A DNA stretch of 64,000 nt from Cichorium intybus (taxonomy: Eukaryota > Streptophyta > Magnoliopsida > Asterales > Asteraceae): NCBI GenBank assembly GCA_023525715.1, contig CM042017.1:83909357-83973356 (forward strand), in the 5' to 3' direction. This document shows, in pieces, positions 61,245-64,000 of this stretch (positions are counted from its first letter, which is position 1; each line of letters begins with the position of its first letter). The notes below the pieces were generated by a model. It had not been told where the DNA came from. It did no database searches and saw only the letters and a list, made by a program, of their open reading frames with translations. The translations under genes and the position numbers were made by a program.

Positions 61245-63119
61245 TATGGGGATCATTACGAGACGGTAAGTTGATTGCCATTGTAGAGTACAAAACAAGA
61301 AGGCGCACAGTGGGATTGCTAGCAAGATGAGTTCGTGAGTGTCACGATGCACTTATGTGGAAGACACGATGCCAGGAATGAGCATAAGACGATGTTCAGG
61401 AGGATTCTCCACGGACAAGATGCTAAATAAAAGAGCGGGCACGACGCTTAGGTGGACGCGATATGACTTCGGAAGATAGTGACACTTTGACTATACTTAG
61501 TTATAGTTGTGTATGTGTGATGATTCCTAGAGCTTCTTGATAGTTCATAAGGAACTGTTCATTTCCAGAAGCTAGATTTAAAATGAAGTCGTCACATTAA
61601 CACGTCTAGACATTGAAAGTGTGCCATGTCTACCTAGTGGTTAATGACAATAGTTTGGGATATAAGTTGTTAATTCACAACTTAAAGAAGAACACTGGAA
61701 TTATCTTTGGATAAATAAGATTATCATGATTGTTGTGCTAGGTTTAGCACGTGAAGGAAGATAATTAGGAAAGTACTTCATGGACTGTAAGGAAGTTAGT
61801 GTTTCCTCATCATGAGGTGATTGTCACAAAGGTGAGATTTGATTTGAAAGGTAATTGATTCAAGTGACATGGTAGTCTCATGTCATCACACATGGAGTTA
61901 GTAAAGGACTAATGGAAATTGACATATTATTTATGCCAAAAGGTTATCATGAGATCATGGAAGGTAAGAATAGACAAGGGAAATGGATCATTAATGTGTG
62001 GAATCATGTAGAGAATTGGACCTTAAACGAAAATACCCTTCATTTTCGTTTAAGGGGTAGATGAGAAGCCATTGGATAGTTGGCTTTATGAATGAACATG
62101 CTGATGGATTAGTGCAAGTGCAAGTCTAAAGACTTGATGTATGGAATGCAGCAGGAGATAAGGAGACGATGAAAGTATCGGTAAAATACCTTAAAGCATA
62201 TATGTCACCAATGAATGATGACGAAATGAATTGGATCCTAATATGTACGTAGATTGTTGCATGTGCCACGTGAGTATTGCACATCTAGGAGTCGATCCGA
62301 CCATAATCGTTGACTAAGACTTGGCAGTCAACTGTTGTTGACTTTATTTGATTGAAATGTCCAAGCAAGGTTCTCGATCCTCACCGGTGCATCTATAAAA
62401 TGAAAGCTTACTTGAGGATACTACAAGTATAAATCCATAAATTATAAAGGGCGATTATGAATTCTAATGTAAATGATTGATGTGTAAGTCACATGTAGTG
62501 ACTGAACTATTAGTGCCCATGAAATAAAAGGTAACTAATGATTCTCTAACCATCTGGAGTAGCATTATTGTGATAATACAGGGAACATGATGACCATTTG
62601 GGATGGTCAAAGAAATATGGAGCATAGTAAAGTTTAAAGACTAAAGTCTCTCATGATGAACGAATTCAAAAGATAAGAAAGACTCATAAGGCCTTTCGAC
62701 TGACGGCTAAGTAAGAATGACAAAGTAGAATGCTACTTTGTGCAAATAGTCAGGTAACTGTAATATAAATATTGGTACACTCCATTGTGGGATAATTACA
62801 ACGTTAAAGAAGCAATTATGCTTCAGTACCATTAAATTAAAAGAAGGTAATTGGATAACATGTTGACTTTGGAAAGTCAGACGGATTAATGACATAAGAG
62901 AAGTAATCATCAAGAATTCTAGCACAAATACATTTTAGTGATAATGAGTTAAGTGAATGAAACATGAGGAGTGAAAGTGGATTATGTCAAGGGTTGACTA
63001 CTATAGGTACTTCACCAAGTAATGGGAACTCCAAGTAAGAAATTCATCAAGGATCATGTGTGAAGTTTCACTTCATATGAGATTAAGTTATTGCAAATTA
63101 GTCTCATTCTTACTTTAGT
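61245..63119 (+). other. Element VII non-coding interior
   Basis: About 1.9 kb of purine-rich DNA with no frame or retroelement motif. Holds a 14-bp perfect hairpin at 62021-62055. Confidence 0.6.
62021..62055 (+). other. 14-bp perfect hairpin with internal purine tract
   Basis: CCTTAAACGAAAAT, seven-base loop ACCCTTC, ATTTTCGTTTAAGG. It is followed by GGTAGATGA; the right arm plus this reads GTTTAAGGGGTAGAT, the same as the real purine tract at 63139-63153. Confidence 0.85.
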
Positions 63120-63156
63120 GATTCCGAGGACGGAATCCGTTTAAGGGGTAGATAAT
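63120..63156 (+). promoter_or_regulatory. Element VII hairpin and polypurine tract
   Basis: GATTCCGAGGACGGAATC (63120-63137, perfect 7-bp stem, AGGA loop) then CGTTTAAGGGGTAGATAAT up to the LTR. Identical hairpin to element III although pol is absent here. Confidence 0.88.
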
Positions 63157-64000
63157 TGTGACAACTAAAATTTTTGTATAAATAAGAATCAAGTGTAAGT
63201 ACAATTGATGTTAAGAATGATTGATGTCACATTTATTAAACGTATAATTAAATGGCAAAATGGTCCAAGAAGGTAAAATTATGGAAGTTTATGTCTTAAG
63301 ACCTCTTATTAAGTCATCATGAAGTTGTTTCTTTATCTGAAAATGACATAAGGGAAGAATGTGAATTAAAGGGTCTATAAGTGAAAAGTTTATTGTACAA
63401 ACTTTGGAAATTAATATCTCGAAATTTAAGAGGAATTGGGCAAAAGTCATCAACATGACTTTTGTAATATTTGAGATAACACAAATATAGGAAAAATATT
63501 CGGGTCATTTGGAGTTGTAACGAAGGAGTTATGATGGAATTAAAATGGCCCAAAAGTGACACAAATAGCCAAGTGCTCATGTTTGAGGGGCTGTATCGGA
63601 AAATATATTGAGATTCGGGCTTAAGTCAGTAGGGGAAAGTTGTAAAGCTAGTTCCCACCTTTCTAAAGGCATAAAGTTTGTAAATTTTGGATATCGTATA
63701 GAAATGTTATGGCCACATGAAAATCAAGAACAAATAAGGAACAAAAGTTGAATTATTTCTAAGGCTTTAGAAGGGGGCATTTTAGTCAATATTTTTCCAG
63801 AGTTGACTTGGTCAAATCAAGGTTTTGACCCCCGATTCTCGTTTTTCCTATGTGCGCATCTGGTTTTGGTATACGTCAATTAAAGAAATCGGGAAAGAAC
63901 ACTTTTGGGAAAAGCACACGCAAACTCGCATCAGATTGTGTGTGTGTGTGTGTACGATTTAGAGAGAGACAGATCGCAATATAGAGATCGAGGGTGAGAG
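63157..64000 (+). repeat. Element VII 3' LTR, partial
   Basis: TGTGACAACTAAAATT..., collinear with 56302-57143, cut by the window end. One extra GT unit in the GT run near 63940. Confidence 0.92.

Larger units (their letters stand above)
56302..64000 (+). mobile_element. Ty3/gypsy element VII, non-autonomous, very long LTRs, truncated by window end
   Basis: Plus-strand element: 5' LTR 56302-60196, primer site 60200-60213, gag fragment 60582-61244, non-coding 61245-63119, hairpin and purine tract 63120-63156, 3' LTR from 63157. The internal region is only 2960 bp and lacks protease, RT and integrase. Its gag is related to that of element III. The downstream target duplication lies outside the window. 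Confidence 0.9.

Overview
The window is nuclear DNA of a flowering plant, probably a eudicot; the family cannot be fixed from sequence alone. The evidence is dense nesting of Ty1/copia and Ty3/gypsy LTR elements primed by initiator tRNA-Met, hAT and Mutator-like (MULE) elements, plant-type gene fragments with GT..AG introns (actin, ESCRT-II SNF8, a chloroplast-type J protein) and one recognisable host gene. Host coding content is very low.

Region 1 (about 0.5-25.3 kb) is a stack of insertions whose junctions can mostly be read exactly. A degenerate copia fragment (minus strand) is split by a non-autonomous hAT element (1749-23812; 12-bp terminal inverted repeats, 8-bp target duplication ATGAATAG). 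Inside the hAT lies LTR element I (2249-23415, duplication GTACG). Inside I lies a chromodomain Ty3/gypsy element III (5872-21308, duplication GACGG). Inside one LTR of III lies element II (7163-12384, duplication TTAGA), of the same family as I. A 530-bp MULE-type MITE sits in the second LTR of I. Elements I and II lack pol and share one unrecognised ORF. Element III has its whole polyprotein in one frame, broken only by four nonsense codons.

Region 2 (25.3-40.3 kb) begins with the first coding exon and leader of an actin gene whose rest is missing, followed by a probable Mutator-like element (26498-40328) holding a PB1-like transposase N-terminal fragment. Two copia elements sit inside its span: IV (28852-36042, nearly complete, one frameshift in a GA run) and V (36477-39117, gag and protease only, decayed).

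Region 3 (40.3-49.1 kb) is AT-rich with gene relics: a coiled-coil (POLAR-like) fragment, a chloroplast J-protein pseudogene, and an SNF8/VPS22 exon split by a MULE that itself carries a second MULE-type MITE. It also holds microsatellites and a 1053-bp MULE-type element that abuts the host gene.

Region 4 (49.1-52.5 kb) is a J-domain plus DUF3444 gene on the minus strand, apparently disrupted by a single base in a poly-A run, with a possible spliced leader. Region 5 (53.5-64 kb) has an inverted-repeat element bounded by long TA microsatellites, a local 89-bp duplication, an LTR start, and a gypsy element VII with very long LTRs (about 3.9 kb) and only a truncated gag; its 3' LTR runs off the window.

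The main lesson is relational. Autonomous (III-like) and non-autonomous (I/II, VII) families share the same primer site and a small conserved hairpin just before the polypurine tract, which fits trans-mobilisation of the pol-less families.
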